Below, piece by piece: positions 7,665-16,869 of a stretch of 64,000 bases of DNA. Location of the stretch: contig NZ_JACHLZ010000001.1 of assembly GCF_014204755.1 (NCBI RefSeq), forward strand, positions 124,001-188,000, in the 5' to 3' direction. This DNA comes from Brachybacterium aquaticum (GTDB taxonomy: Bacteria; Actinomycetota; Actinomycetes; Actinomycetales; Dermabacteraceae). A program made the translations under genes and the position numbers. Position 1 is the first letter of the stretch. Each line of letters opens with the position of its first letter. The notes under the pieces were generated by a model, which was given only the letters and a program-made list of their open reading frames with translations, had not been told where the DNA came from and made no database searches.

Positions 7665-10600
7665 AGCTCCACCACCTCCGCCTCACCGGGATCGGCCCCT
7701 TCGCCGGCACCGTCGACGTCGACTTCGCCGCCCTCGGCGCGAGCGGCATGTTCCTGCTCGAGGGGCCGACGGGATCGGGCAAGTCCACGATCCTCGACGC
7801 GATCGTCTACGCCCTCTACGGGCAGGTCGCGGGCGCTGCGACGAGCGCCGACCGGATCCGCTCGCAGTTCGCCGCGCCCACCGAGCCGAGCGTCGTCGAC
7901 CTCGTCTTCGAGACCGCGTCGGGCCTGCACCGCGTGCGCCGCAGCCCCGAGTTCCAACGCCCCAAGCTGCGCGGCACGGGCACCACGAAGGAGCAGGCCA
8001 AGGCCGTCATGTGGCGGATCGGCTCTCCGCAGGCGCTTCCCGACGTCATCGCCGACCGGGCCGGAGCAGGCGCCGGCGTCGAGGTGGTCGCCAGCCGTCT
8101 CGACGAGGTGGGCCGCGAGGTGCAGCGGGCCGTGGGCCTGACCCGCGACCAGTTCACTCAGACCGTCCTGCTGCCCCAGAACGAGTTCGCCCGCTTCCTG
8201 CGCGCCGGCACCGGGGAGCGCCAGCAGGTGCTCCAGCGCGTCTTCGGCACCGAGACCTACGCGGCCGTGGAGAAGCAGCTCGAGGAGATGCGCAAGCAGG
8301 CCAAGCGCCAGGTCGACGCCGCCCAGCAGACCCTGAACGGGGCGCTCGCCCGCTTCACGGAGGCCACCGCGCTCGACGGCGGCGATCCCGCTGTGACCGC
8401 TGACCAGGACGCTGCCGCACCCGACGCCGCCGCACTCGACGCCGCCGACGGCGAGGGCCCTGCCGCACCCGCCGCGCTCCTCTCCTCCGCCGCGCTCGCC
8501 GAGCACGCGACCGCCCTGCGCCTCGAGCCGCTCGCCGAGGGCGCGGACGCGCAGCTCGCCCACGTCACCGCCCGCGCCGCCGAGGCCGCCACCGCCTCCG
8601 CCGCGGCGCAGGAGAGGGAGCAGACGGCCCGTACCGCGGCCGACGCCGCTACCACCGCGCTTGCGCGCATCGACCGGCGCCGCGTCCTCGACCAGCTCGC
8701 CACCCGCCTCGAGGCGGAGAAGCCGCAGGTCACTGAGGCATCCGCGGCGATCGAGCGCGACCAGGCCGCCCGGCCTGTCGTCGACGTGCTGCGCCGCCGC
8801 GACGCCGCCTCGTCGGCCGCGACCGAGGCGATCGAGGTGCTCACCGCCCTCGCCGCCCGCACCCAGGGCGACCACCCCGACCTCGTGGCGCTCCTCGAGC
8901 GGCCGATGGGGGAGGGAGCGGCGACCGAGAGGCCGGAGGAGGAGCCCGACGAGAGCACCCCCTCCCTCTTCGCCCTCGACACGACCGGGACCCTCGAGGG
9001 ACCTGCGGAGACGTCGTCGGACGGTGCCGCGGAGGCACTCGCGGCCGCGGCCGACGAGGCGACCGGCGCCGCGGGCGCCCTGGCCGACCTCGTCGCCCTC
9101 GAGACCGCCCTGCCCGAGCGGGAGCAGGCCCTCGCCGGCCGGCGCGACACCCTCGCCGCGCGTGAGAGGGAGCTCGAGACCGCGACCGCGCAGCTCGCCG
9201 AGCGTCCCGCGCAGCGCACGGCCCTGGTCACCGAGCGCGATGAGGCGCGCACCGCCGCCGCGGGCCTCGCCGAGGCGAAGCTCGCCCTCGCCGCCGCACA
9301 GGAGGTGCTGAGGGCCGCGACCGCTGCAGCCGCCCAGGCCGCCGCGGTGTCGACGGCGGAGGAGAAGGCGCAGACGTCCCTGCGCACCGCCCGCACCCGC
9401 GCCGAGGAGGAGGCGACGCTGCGCCGCCGCCGCTTCGCCGGGATCGCCGCCGAGCTCGCCACCGATCTCGAGGACGAGACCGCCTGCCCCGTCTGCGGCT
9501 CCCTCGAGCACCCCCACCCGGCGGACCCGTCCGAGGACGCCGTCAGCCCCGAGCAGGTCGAGGTCGCTGAGGCCGCTCGCCAGCAGGCCGAGAAGCTCCA
9601 GGCCGCCGACGCGCAGGCCCTCGCCCTCGCCCGCCAGCAGCTCGAGCGACTGCGCGAGCAGGCCGGCGAGCACACCCCCGAGACCGCGCGCGCCGAGGTC
9701 GAGACCCGCACCGCCGCCGTCACCGCGGCGACCACTGCGGCGACCCGCTCCGAGGCGCTCGAGAAGCAGCTCACCGCCTTCGACGCCGGGACCGAGAAGG
9801 CCACCCGTGCGAGGGAACAGCTCGCCCTCACCGTCACCCGCGAGCGCACCGGCATCGACGAGGCAGACCGCGCCCTCACCGCCGACCGTTCGCGGCTCAT
9901 CGAGGCCCGCGGCGAGGACGAGACCATCGCCGCCCGTCGGCGCCGCCACACCCTCCGCGCCCGCGCCGCCACCGCGCTGCGCGAGGCACTTCGCACCCGG
10001 ACAGGGGCCGAGCAGCGCGCCGCCGAGCTCGCCGCCGAGGCGGACACCGCGCTCGCCACCAGCGCACTCGCCACCGCCGAGGCCGCCCGCGCCGCCGTGC
10101 TCCCGGCCGAGGAGCGCAGCCGCCTGCAGAAGCTCGTCCAGACCCGCGCCGTGGACGAGGGGCGCCTCGCTGACGGCCTCGCCGAGGACGGCATCGCGGG
10201 GACCGTCGCCACCGACGAGGCGCGTGAGCAGGCCGAGACGGCGGTCAGGTCCGCGACCGAGACCCTCGCCGCGGCGCAGTCCGCCGCCCGCGAGGCCGCA
10301 GGGCGGGCCGCGCAGAGCGCCGGTATCGCCCAGCGTGCCGGCGCCGCCCGGGAGGCCCTCGCCGCAGCGTCCGTGCAGGTCCGCACCGTCAGCGAGGACG
10401 CCGGCGTCGTGGTGCGCGTGGCCGACCTCGCCACCGGCCGCTCGGCCGACGGGGAGCGGGTGCAGCTGTCCACCTACGTGCTCATGTGGCGGCTCGACGC
10501 GGTCATCGAGGCGGCGAATGCGCGCCTCGCCCTCTTCTCCGGCTCCGACCTCGAGCTGCTGCGCGACACCGGCGCCCGCGGTGCGAAGAAGACAGGCCTG

Positions 10601-10945
10601 GACCTGCTGGTCCTGGACCGTCGCACCGACCAGGTGCGCGTGCCCGAGACCCTCTCCGGCGGCGAGACCTTCTTCGTCTCGCTCGCCCTCGCCCTGGGCC
10701 TGGCGGACATCGTCACCGGCGAGGCCGGGGGAGTGCAGATGGAGACCCTCTTCATCGACGAGGGCTTCGGGTCCCTGGATCCCGCGACGCTCGAGACCGT
10801 GGTGCGGGAGGTCCGACGCCTCGCCGAGAACGGGCGCACCATCGGAATCGTCAGCCACGTCGGCGACATGAAGTCCCAGATCGCCGAGCAGATCCACGTG
10901 CGCCGCGGCGCCGACAGCCGCTCCACCCTCACCATCACCGCCTGA
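7661..10945 (+). CDS. sbcC: Exonuclease SbcCD, ATPase subunit C
   Basis: This 1094-residue Rad50-type SMC-like ATPase has Walker A GPTGSGKST at residues 35-43. Two long Ala/Glu/Arg coiled-coil arms flank the zinc hook CPVC at residues 609-612. The ABC signature (LSGGETFFVSLALALGLAD) and Walker B (LFIDEGFGSLD) lie near the C-terminus. Full length for the family. The coiled coil includes short acidic and low-complexity insertions (about residues 245-275 and 415-465). It is translationally coupled to sbcD through a GTGA overlap and completes the complex that processes DNA hairpins and crossovers. Confidence 0.95.
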   Translation: MKLHHLRLTGIGPFAGTVDVDFAALGASGMFLLEGPTGSGKSTILDAIVYALYGQVAGAATSADRIRSQFAAPTEPSVVDLVFETASGLHRVRRSPEFQRPKLRGTGTTKEQAKAVMWRIGSPQALPDVIADRAGAGAGVEVVASRLDEVGREVQRAVGLTRDQFTQTVLLPQNEFARFLRAGTGERQQVLQRVFGTETYAAVEKQLEEMRKQAKRQVDAAQQTLNGALARFTEATALDGGDPAVTADQDAAAPDAAALDAADGEGPAAPAALLSSAALAEHATALRLEPLAEGADAQLAHVTARAAEAATASAAAQEREQTARTAADAATTALARIDRRRVLDQLATRLEAEKPQVTEASAAIERDQAARPVVDVLRRRDAASSAATEAIEVLTALAARTQGDHPDLVALLERPMGEGAATERPEEEPDESTPSLFALDTTGTLEGPAETSSDGAAEALAAAADEATGAAGALADLVALETALPEREQALAGRRDTLAARERELETATAQLAERPAQRTALVTERDEARTAAAGLAEAKLALAAAQEVLRAATAAAAQAAAVSTAEEKAQTSLRTARTRAEEEATLRRRRFAGIAAELATDLEDETACPVCGSLEHPHPADPSEDAVSPEQVEVAEAARQQAEKLQAADAQALALARQQLERLREQAGEHTPETARAEVETRTAAVTAATTAATRSEALEKQLTAFDAGTEKATRAREQLALTVTRERTGIDEADRALTADRSRLIEARGEDETIAARRRRHTLRARAATALREALRTRTGAEQRAAELAAEADTALATSALATAEAARAAVLPAEERSRLQKLVQTRAVDEGRLADGLAEDGIAGTVATDEAREQAETAVRSATETLAAAQSAAREAAGRAAQSAGIAQRAGAAREALAAASVQVRTVSEDAGVVVRVADLATGRSADGERVQLSTYVLMWRLDAVIEAANARLALFSGSDLELLRDTGARGAKKTGLDLLVLDRRTDQVRVPETLSGGETFFVSLALALGLADIVTGEAGGVQMETLFIDEGFGSLDPATLETVVREVRRLAENGRTIGIVSHVGDMKSQIAEQIHVRRGADSRSTLTITA

Positions 10946-11015
10946 CGCGAGGGTGGGGCCGCGTGCTACTCGGCCGCGGGCGGGGGCGTGCCTCGCTGTC
11001 GCGGGTGGGGGCGTG

Positions 11016-11402
11016 CTACTCCGCCGCGGGCGGCAGCACCGCGTCGAGCACCTGGCGCAGCCGCACCTCGTCCAGCGGTGCCGCGCCGAGGGTCGCGAGG
11101 GTGAGGTAGCCGGTGATCAGGTCCGCCGTCACCTCCGGCGGCACCGCGGGCACCTCCTCCCCGTCGGCCGATGCGCGCTCCAGCCGGGCGACGACCACCG
11201 CTCCGGCCGGGCGGGTGAGCACCTCGTCGAACAGCTCGCGCTGATCCGGCCCCGCGGCTGACGCGGTCGCGAGCGCGCGGGCCACCGACCGACCGCCCGG
11301 CGCGAGGATCGTGCGCGCCCGCTCTGCGAGCCAGGCACCGAGATCGGCGCGCAGGTCACCGGTCTCCGGCACCGGCGAGGCGAGGGTGCGGTTCGCGTCG
11401 CT
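11016..11402 (-). pseudogene. C-terminal remnant of a TetR-family regulator
   Basis: The open frame encodes the ligand-binding half of a TetR regulator: the LASPVPETGDLRADLGAWL stretch, a helical core and the HxxLVTRPAG-like DEVLTRPAGAVVVARL. The N-terminal helix-turn-helix domain that should precede it is absent. An in-frame TGA stands at 11403-11405, and no HTH can be read upstream before the vanZ-like gene. A GTG at 11372 could start a 118-residue product, but it could not bind DNA as a TetR protein. A 10-bp-stem palindrome lies just beyond the break at 11422-11457. Confidence 0.5.
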
Positions 11403-11421
11403 TCAGCGCGGCGAGGTTGTA

Positions 11422-11457
11422 GTTTGCGTCGTCAGAATGTGAAATTGCGACGCAAAC
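11422..11457. repeat. Inverted repeat, 10-bp perfect arms and 16-nt loop
   Basis: GTTTGCGTCG at 11422-11431 is matched by its complement at 11448-11457. The enclosed and flanking bases are unusually AT-rich for this window. It lies between the TetR remnant and the end of the VanZ-like gene and lacks a T-tract on the minus strand, so a simple intrinsic terminator is not obvious. Confidence 0.6.
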
Positions 11458-11496
11458 GTGCAGCTCCTCGGTGGGTGCTCCGGCGGCGGCGCGCCC

Positions 11497-12291
11497 TCAG
11501 TCCCTGTGGCGCCCGGCGCGGCGACGGTCCGCCCGACGTCGGCCGCGCTCCTGCTGCGCGCCGATTTCGCCGAAGAGCGCGTCGTGGTCGTCGAGCGTGC
11601 GACCGTCGGCCGCACCTCCGTCGCCCGCGCCCCCGTCGCCCCCCGCGCCCCCGCCGGCCCCCGTCCCGCCGAGAGACTCGGGCCAGTGGCGCTCCTCGCG
11701 GCCGAACAGCGGCACCCCGAGCCGGGTCAGCAGCGGCGCGCAGAGCGCCCCGATCCAGGCGCCGGCGGCGTTGGTGAACACGTCGTCGATGTCCGCGATC
11801 CGCACTCCGCAGGGGTAGAGCCCCCACGCACCGGTGTACTGCGTGACCTCGATGAGCACCGAGAGCATCAGGCCGATCGCGAGGGTGGTCGTTGTGTCCA
11901 GGCGGAACACGCCGCGCAGGATCATCCCCAGCGGCACGAACAGGGCGATGTTGGCGAGCAGCTGCATCATCGGCCAGGAGGTCGCGACCTCGAGCAGGCT
12001 CGCGCCGCCGGCGCGGACCTCGAGGATCCTCGCCACCGCCGCGAAGGGCTCGGCCCGCAGCTCGCCGCCCACGCGGCTCCGGCAGGTCGCTGCGATCTCG
12101 TAGGCGGGGGCGATGGTGAGGCCTGCGAGGGCCATGGTGTAGATGCAGATCGCGGCGATGGCGGCGAGGCGCGTCGGCCGCACCCTGCCGAAGCGGCGGC
12201 GCTGCAGGAGCGCGGCGACCGGCGCGACGGGCACGAAGACGGCGATGCCGCCCACGATGCCCACCAGGGCCAGTCTCGCCAGTTCGGTCAT
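11497..12291 (-). CDS. VanZ-like membrane protein
   Basis: This 264-residue protein has a VanZ-type core. Hydrophobic segments lie at about 5-30, 42-62, 108-130, 135-160 and 165-190, with the family stretch NIALFVPLGMILRG, then IEVTQYTG and RIADIDDVFTNAAGAWIG. VanZ-like proteins are membrane proteins linked to glycopeptide or lipoglycopeptide response in some bacteria; the biochemical role is not settled. The last 70 residues are a Gly/Asp/Arg-rich hydrophilic tail. No vancomycin-resistance genes adjoin it. TAGCGT stands 6 nt before the ATG, suggesting leaderless transcription. Confidence 0.85.
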   Translation of the reverse strand: MTELARLALVGIVGGIAVFVPVAPVAALLQRRRFGRVRPTRLAAIAAICIYTMALAGLTIAPAYEIAATCRSRVGGELRAEPFAAVARILEVRAGGASLLEVATSWPMMQLLANIALFVPLGMILRGVFRLDTTTTLAIGLMLSVLIEVTQYTGAWGLYPCGVRIADIDDVFTNAAGAWIGALCAPLLTRLGVPLFGREERHWPESLGGTGAGGGAGGDGGAGDGGAADGRTLDDHDALFGEIGAQQERGRRRADRRRAGRHRD

Positions 12292-12297
12292 GGCAGA

Positions 12298-12303
12298 ACG
12301 CTA
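12298..12303 (-). promoter_or_regulatory. -10 hexamer of a leaderless promoter (TAGCGT) for the VanZ-like gene
   Basis: TAGCGT lies 6 nt upstream of the ATG at 12291 and no Shine-Dalgarno is visible. Confidence 0.5.
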
Positions 12304-12391
12304 CGGGGCCTACCCTGGACGCCGGCGCGTCGCCGCGGAGCGCGCGGGGACCTACCATCGGACCATCCCCTCGCCACCCAGGAGCCCGTTC

Positions 12392-13393
12392 ATGATCACT
12401 CAGACCGGCGCCGCCGCGCGTCCCTTCGCCGCCTCGGCCGCGGTGCCTGGATCCCGCATCGTCGGCACCGGCCACCACCGGCCCGACCGTGTGATGACCA
12501 ACCGCGACCTCGAGCAGCTGGTCGAGACGAGTGACGAGTGGATCCGTCAGCGCACCGGCATCGAGGAGCGCCGCATCGCCGACGAGGACCAGGACGTCCG
12601 CGATCTCGCGATCCCCGCCGCTCGCGCTGCGCTGGCCGACGCGGGCGTCGACGCCGCCGACGTCACCCAGGTGATCGTCGCGACCTGTTCGAACCTCGAG
12701 CGCTCCCCGAGCGTCGCCGGTCGTGTCGCCCAGGCTCTGGGGATCCCCGCCCCGGCCGCCTTCGACGTGGGCGCCGCCTGCTCCGGCTTCGAGCACGCCC
12801 TGGCCGTGGCCGACATGTCCCTCCGCACGGGTGCCTCGACCACCACCCTCGTCATCGGTGCGGAGAAGCTCTCCGCGGTCACCGACTACACCGATCGGAC
12901 CACCTGCATCCTCACCGCCGACGGCGCAGGGGCGATGGTCCTCACCGCGAGCGAAGAGCCCACGATCTCCCCGGTGGTGTGGGGGACCGTCCCGGAGCTC
13001 GCCGACGCCGTGGTCATCGACGAGGTCGACGGCAAGGGCCCGTACTTCTCCCAGCAGGGCCGGCAGGTCCTCGGCTGGGCGCTGCGCGAGGCGCCGAAGA
13101 TCTCCCGCCGGATCGTCGACGCGGCGGGGCTGACCATGGAGGACATCGACGTGTTCGTCCCGCACCAGGCGAACCTGCGCATGATCGAGCCGCTCGCCGC
13201 GGCGCTCGGGCTGCGCGAGGACGCGGTCGTCGCCGACGACATCATCACCTCCGGCAACACGTCGGCCGCGACCATCCCGCTGGCCATCTCCCGCCTGCGG
13301 GAGGCGGGCAGGATCCCGTCGGGCGCGACGGCGCTGCTGGTCGGATTCGGCGGCGGGTTCTCCTGGGCCGGCCAGGTGGTCCGCCTGCCCTGA
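12392..13393 (+). CDS. fabH: 3-oxoacyl-ACP synthase III (KAS III)
   Basis: This 333-residue condensing enzyme starts fatty acid synthesis by joining an acyl-CoA primer to malonyl-ACP. The catalytic triad is complete: Cys130 in GAACSGFEHAL, His258 in VPHQANLRM and Asn289 in SGNTSAATIP. The C-terminal GFGGGFSWAG is typical. A good AGGAG ribosome site stands about 8 nt before ATG 12392, and the in-frame extension upstream (from 12143) has no family match. It stands apart from other fab genes here; in actinobacteria such KAS III enzymes often use branched primers, which sequence alone cannot confirm. Confidence 0.94.
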   Translation: MITQTGAAARPFAASAAVPGSRIVGTGHHRPDRVMTNRDLEQLVETSDEWIRQRTGIEERRIADEDQDVRDLAIPAARAALADAGVDAADVTQVIVATCSNLERSPSVAGRVAQALGIPAPAAFDVGAACSGFEHALAVADMSLRTGASTTTLVIGAEKLSAVTDYTDRTTCILTADGAGAMVLTASEEPTISPVVWGTVPELADAVVIDEVDGKGPYFSQQGRQVLGWALREAPKISRRIVDAAGLTMEDIDVFVPHQANLRMIEPLAAALGLREDAVVADDIITSGNTSAATIPLAISRLREAGRIPSGATALLVGFGGGFSWAGQVVRLP

Positions 13394-13397
13394 GGGC

Positions 13398-13787
13398 TCA
13401 GCGGACCAGAGCCGCGACATCCTCGGGCATGCCGTCGGAGCCCATGGTCCTGGCCCACGCCCCCGAGGAGTCCCGGCGCACGCTGGCGTTGCCGTGGTCG
13501 GTGGAGAGGATCCAGAGCACGTCCGCTCCGCTCTCCCACAGCACACCGGGAACGTAGCGCTCGACGTGCTCGAGGTCGTCCCGCCACATCTCCTCGCCCT
13601 CGCGGTCGCAGATGATCGGGTGCAGGACGTCATCCTCGGCGACCAGTGCTGCGACCACCTCGCCGGAGGGTGACGTCCGCGTGCGGTCGAGCGTGACCAG
13701 GCGCTGGTCGGACTCCCGCGAGCTGCAGGCGGCGAGAGAGGCGACCAGGGCGACGAGCACACCGGCAGCGCGACGTCGGGACACCAT
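13398..13787 (-). CDS. Small secreted lipoprotein of unknown function
   Basis: The 129-residue product starts MVSRRRAAGVLVALVASL and has a lipobox (SLAACSS) whose Cys lies near residue 21, so it should be lipid-anchored outside the membrane. AAGGAG stands 7 nt before the ATG at 13787, which decides this start over longer in-frame options. The mature part is acidic, with Trp-containing segments (VLWESGADVLWILSTDHG) and ends SDGMPEDVAALVR. I do not recognise a family. It converges on fabH with only 4 bp between the stop codons. Confidence 0.75.
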   Translation of the reverse strand: MVSRRRAAGVLVALVASLAACSSRESDQRLVTLDRTRTSPSGEVVAALVAEDDVLHPIICDREGEEMWRDDLEHVERYVPGVLWESGADVLWILSTDHGNASVRRDSSGAWARTMGSDGMPEDVAALVR

Positions 13788-14122
13788 GCGAAGGCTCCTT
13801 CCCGGCGGGGCCGCGCGCGGCACGGTCCGCCGCGCCGCATCCCGCGACATGGCCCATCATGCCCCGCCCTCACCACGACGGGATCCCGCATCGGGTCTGC
13901 GACGACCGTCCCGCGCAACCGGCCTGCACCGACAACGCTGTGCACCGAGCCCGGCACGGAGCGGCCCCAGTCCCCGCCGTGCCGAGAGCTCTGCTCCTCG
14001 GCGCCGATAGGATGGAGCCCGCCGGCTCGGCGCCCTCCCCTCATCCGCTCCGGGTGACCCAGGGAGGTTCTCACGTGGCCACCTGTTCATCGGCCCCCAT
14101 CAGCCCTTCCCCGGAGGACCCC
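13788..14122. other. Divergent intergenic region with a promoter for the DUF456/ABC operon
   Basis: No gene is evident here. TAGGAT at 14008-14013 looks like a -10 element for the plus-strand operon and would put the transcript start near 14020, giving a leader of roughly 50-100 nt. The remainder is GC-rich sequence without a clear structure. Confidence 0.4.
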
Positions 14123-14635
14123 GTGGTCGACTCGCTCACCGTCCAGATCATCGTCACGGTCCTCGCCGGCCTCGCCTACGTCGTCGGCCTCACCGGCATC
14201 ATCGTGCCCGTGCTGCCCGGCACCATCACGATCGTCATCGCCACCCTGATCTGGGCGATCGTGCTGGGCGGCGCGCCCGCGTGGATCGCCTTCGCGCTGG
14301 TGCTGGTGTTCTCCGCGATCGGCATGGCCACCAGCTACGTCCTCACCGGCCGACGCCTCCACGCGGCCGAGGTGCCGATGCGGCCGATCTACATCGCGAT
14401 CGCCTGCGCCATCGTCGGCTTCTTCGTCATCCCCTTCCTCGGCCTGCCCATCGGGTTCCTCGTGGGCCTGTACGTCGCGGAGTCGCTGCGACTGAAGGAC
14501 TGGAAGAAGGGCCTGGACAACACGATCATCGCGCTGAAGGCGCTGGGCCTGGGGATCCTGATCGAGTTCGGCATGGCCATGCTCTCCTCGATCACCTTCG
14601 CGGTCGCGATCATCGTCCACTTCGTCACCGCATGA
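14123..14635 (+). CDS. DUF456 family membrane protein
   Basis: This 170-residue integral membrane protein has four or five hydrophobic segments and the DUF456 hallmark VGLTGIIVPVLPGT near the N-terminus, then a Gly/Leu-rich FLGLPIGFLVGLYVAE helix. The role of the family is unknown. I chose GTG 14123, preceded by GGAGGA, because it puts the first helix at the N-terminus. GTG 14075, with AGGGAGG 7 nt upstream, is an alternative adding 16 residues. Its stop overlaps the start of an ABC exporter subunit (ATGA), so the three genes form an operon. Confidence 0.82.
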   Translation: MVDSLTVQIIVTVLAGLAYVVGLTGIIVPVLPGTITIVIATLIWAIVLGGAPAWIAFALVLVFSAIGMATSYVLTGRRLHAAEVPMRPIYIAIACAIVGFFVIPFLGLPIGFLVGLYVAESLRLKDWKKGLDNTIIALKALGLGILIEFGMAMLSSITFAVAIIVHFVTA

Positions 14636-16869
14636 CCTCTCCGGCCGACGACACCACCGCCCCCGCACGCCCCAGCGCACCCACCCCCTCGCAGCACCCC
14701 GCCGTCCTGCTCCCCGGCCTCAAGCGCCTGCTCACCGGCGCTTGGGAGCAGAAGCGCTGGTTCGTGCTCGCCACCCTCGGCGCGATCGCCTTCGCGCTGC
14801 TGCAGATCGCGACCAGCACCGTCATCGGCCGCGTCACCGATGAGGTGGTCGTGCCCTCGTTCCTCTCCGGTGAGGCCGCGCCCGCGCTGCTGCTCGGCGG
14901 CGGCGCGGCGATCCTCGGCATCGCGGTCGCCCGCGCGGTCACCGTCATGGCGCGGCGCATCTTCGCCGCCGCCACCCAGTACGACCTGTTCCGCCTCTAC
15001 CGCGAGCGGCTCGCCGCCGTGTACGCGCGGGTGCCGCTGCTGTGGCACCGCCGCCAGGCCACCGGCACGCTGCTGAGCTCGATGTACTCCGACGTCGAGG
15101 CGACCTTCTTCGCCATGGCGCCCTTCCCCTTCGCGCTCGCGACCGTGGTCATGCTCGTGTACGCGACGGTGGTCGTCGCCCGCATCGATCCGGTGGTTCT
15201 GCTGGTCATGCTCGCGCTGATCGTGCTGCTCATCGTGCTGAACGTGCTGCTGCAGCGCTTCGCCACCCCGATCGCCATGCGCTCCCAGCAGCTGCGTGCC
15301 GAGGTCGCCGAGATCGCCCACGAGTCCTTCGACGGCGCGAACGTGGTGAAGTCGCTGGGCCGCGAGGACGTCGAGGAGCGGCGCTTCACCCGCACCGCCG
15401 AGGAGCTGCGCGAGACCGGCATCCGCTTCGGCTACATCCGCGGCTGGTTCGATCCGGCGATCGATGCGCTGCCGAACCTCGGCATCCTCGCCGTCGCGGT
15501 GCTCGGCGCGTGGCGCATCGGCGACGGGCACCTCACCGCCGGGCAGCTCGTCGAGGTGTCCTACCTGTTCACGCTGATGTCCCTGCCGATCCGCTCGTTC
15601 GGATGGGTGCTCGGGGACCTCTCCCGCACCGTCGTGGGCGGCGGCCGCGTCCAGCAGATCCTCGACGTCACCGAGCAGCGCACCTACGGCCCCGCCCCCC
15701 TCCCGGACGGCCCCGGCGTGCTCGCCATGCGCGGCGTCTCCTTCGTCTACCGCGACGACCCCTCCCAGGTGATCCTCGGCCGAGGCACCCGCGCCGAGGA
15801 CCTGCGGGTGCGCGAGGGCCACGCCCTCACCGGCGTCACCCTCACCGCCGACCCGACCGCCGGCACCCGCGTCCTCGCCGTCGTCGGCTCCACGGGCTCC
15901 GGCAAGTCGACCCTCGCCCTCCTCGCCGCCGGCCTCATCGAGCCGACCTCCGGCACCATCAGCCTTGACGGCGCCGAGCTGCGCACGCTCACCGCCGAGG
16001 CGCTCACGGCCGACGTCGCCCTCGTGCTCCAGCAGGCCTTCGTCTTCGACGACACCGTGCGCGAGAACGTCACCCTCGGCGAGGACATCGACGAGGAGAC
16101 CGTGCGCTGGGCGCTGCGCGTCGCCCAGGCCGAGGCCTTCGTCGACGCCCTGCCCGACGGGCTCGACACCGAGCTCGGGGAGCGGGGCGGCAGCCTCTCC
16201 GGCGGACAGCGCCAGCGCATCGCGCTCGCTCGGGCCCTCGCCCGCAGGCCCCGGCTGCTCATCCTCGACGACGCCACCAGCGCCTGCGACCCGAGCGTCG
16301 AACTCGCGATCCTCGACGGGATCCGCCGCGAGATGACCGAGTCGACCCTGCTGCTGGTCGCCTACCGCAAGTCCACGATCTCGCTCGCCGACCAGGTCGT
16401 CTACCTCGACCACGGCCGCGTCGCCGCGACCGGCACCCACGAGGAGCTGCGCGGACGCTCCGAGGGCTACCGCGCGCTCGTCGACGCGTACGACGAGGCC
16501 GCGATCTCCCACAGCCTCCTCGAGGCGAATCGTCCCGAGCCGGGCGACGGCCCCGATCCCGCCGAGGGCGTCGACGCCGCCCGCGCCCGCACCCTCGAGG
16601 ACGCGGTCGAGCGGCACGGCGCCGGGCGCGTGCGCCGCGAGGAGCACGGGGCCGACGAGGACACCGGCTGGGAACCCCCGACCAGGACGGGCGCGCTGCG
16701 CGCCGTCGGCCGCGGGGACGGATCGGCCGACGAGGGACGCCCGGCCGGCAGGCCCCGCGGGCCCGAGGGCCGCGCCCTCGTCGGCCGCCCCGAGCGCACC
16801 GCCGACGCGAGCCGCATCGTCGACGCGCCCCCGTCGGCCGCCCCGAAGGACGAGGAGGACGCCCGATGA
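14632..16869 (+). CDS. ABC exporter half-transporter with degenerate ATPase site (subunit A of a heterodimer)
   Basis: This 745-residue protein has an N-terminal six-helix exporter domain (about 20-330) and a nucleotide-binding domain (about 365-620). Walker A is GSTGSGKST and the signature LSGGQRQ is intact. Walker B reads LLILDDATSACD, with Asp in place of the catalytic Glu, and the switch His is Tyr (LLVAYRKSTIS). This is the usual pattern of the non-hydrolysing site in heterodimeric exporters. A hydrophilic C-terminal tail of about 110 residues carries GTCGGCC-encoded repeats. It overlaps the partner gene by ATGA; the substrate is unknown (drug, lipid or peptide are all possible). Confidence 0.9.
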   Translation: MTSPADDTTAPARPSAPTPSQHPAVLLPGLKRLLTGAWEQKRWFVLATLGAIAFALLQIATSTVIGRVTDEVVVPSFLSGEAAPALLLGGGAAILGIAVARAVTVMARRIFAAATQYDLFRLYRERLAAVYARVPLLWHRRQATGTLLSSMYSDVEATFFAMAPFPFALATVVMLVYATVVVARIDPVVLLVMLALIVLLIVLNVLLQRFATPIAMRSQQLRAEVAEIAHESFDGANVVKSLGREDVEERRFTRTAEELRETGIRFGYIRGWFDPAIDALPNLGILAVAVLGAWRIGDGHLTAGQLVEVSYLFTLMSLPIRSFGWVLGDLSRTVVGGGRVQQILDVTEQRTYGPAPLPDGPGVLAMRGVSFVYRDDPSQVILGRGTRAEDLRVREGHALTGVTLTADPTAGTRVLAVVGSTGSGKSTLALLAAGLIEPTSGTISLDGAELRTLTAEALTADVALVLQQAFVFDDTVRENVTLGEDIDEETVRWALRVAQAEAFVDALPDGLDTELGERGGSLSGGQRQRIALARALARRPRLLILDDATSACDPSVELAILDGIRREMTESTLLLVAYRKSTISLADQVVYLDHGRVAATGTHEELRGRSEGYRALVDAYDEAAISHSLLEANRPEPGDGPDPAEGVDAARARTLEDAVERHGAGRVRREEHGADEDTGWEPPTRTGALRAVGRGDGSADEGRPAGRPRGPEGRALVGRPERTADASRIVDAPPSAAPKDEEDAR

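Noticed and set aside
7628..10897. 1089-codon open frame on the minus strand
   Set aside because: It is the antisense shadow of sbcC: no family motif, extreme Gly/Leu/Ala/Arg bias, and it exists only because of third-position GC.
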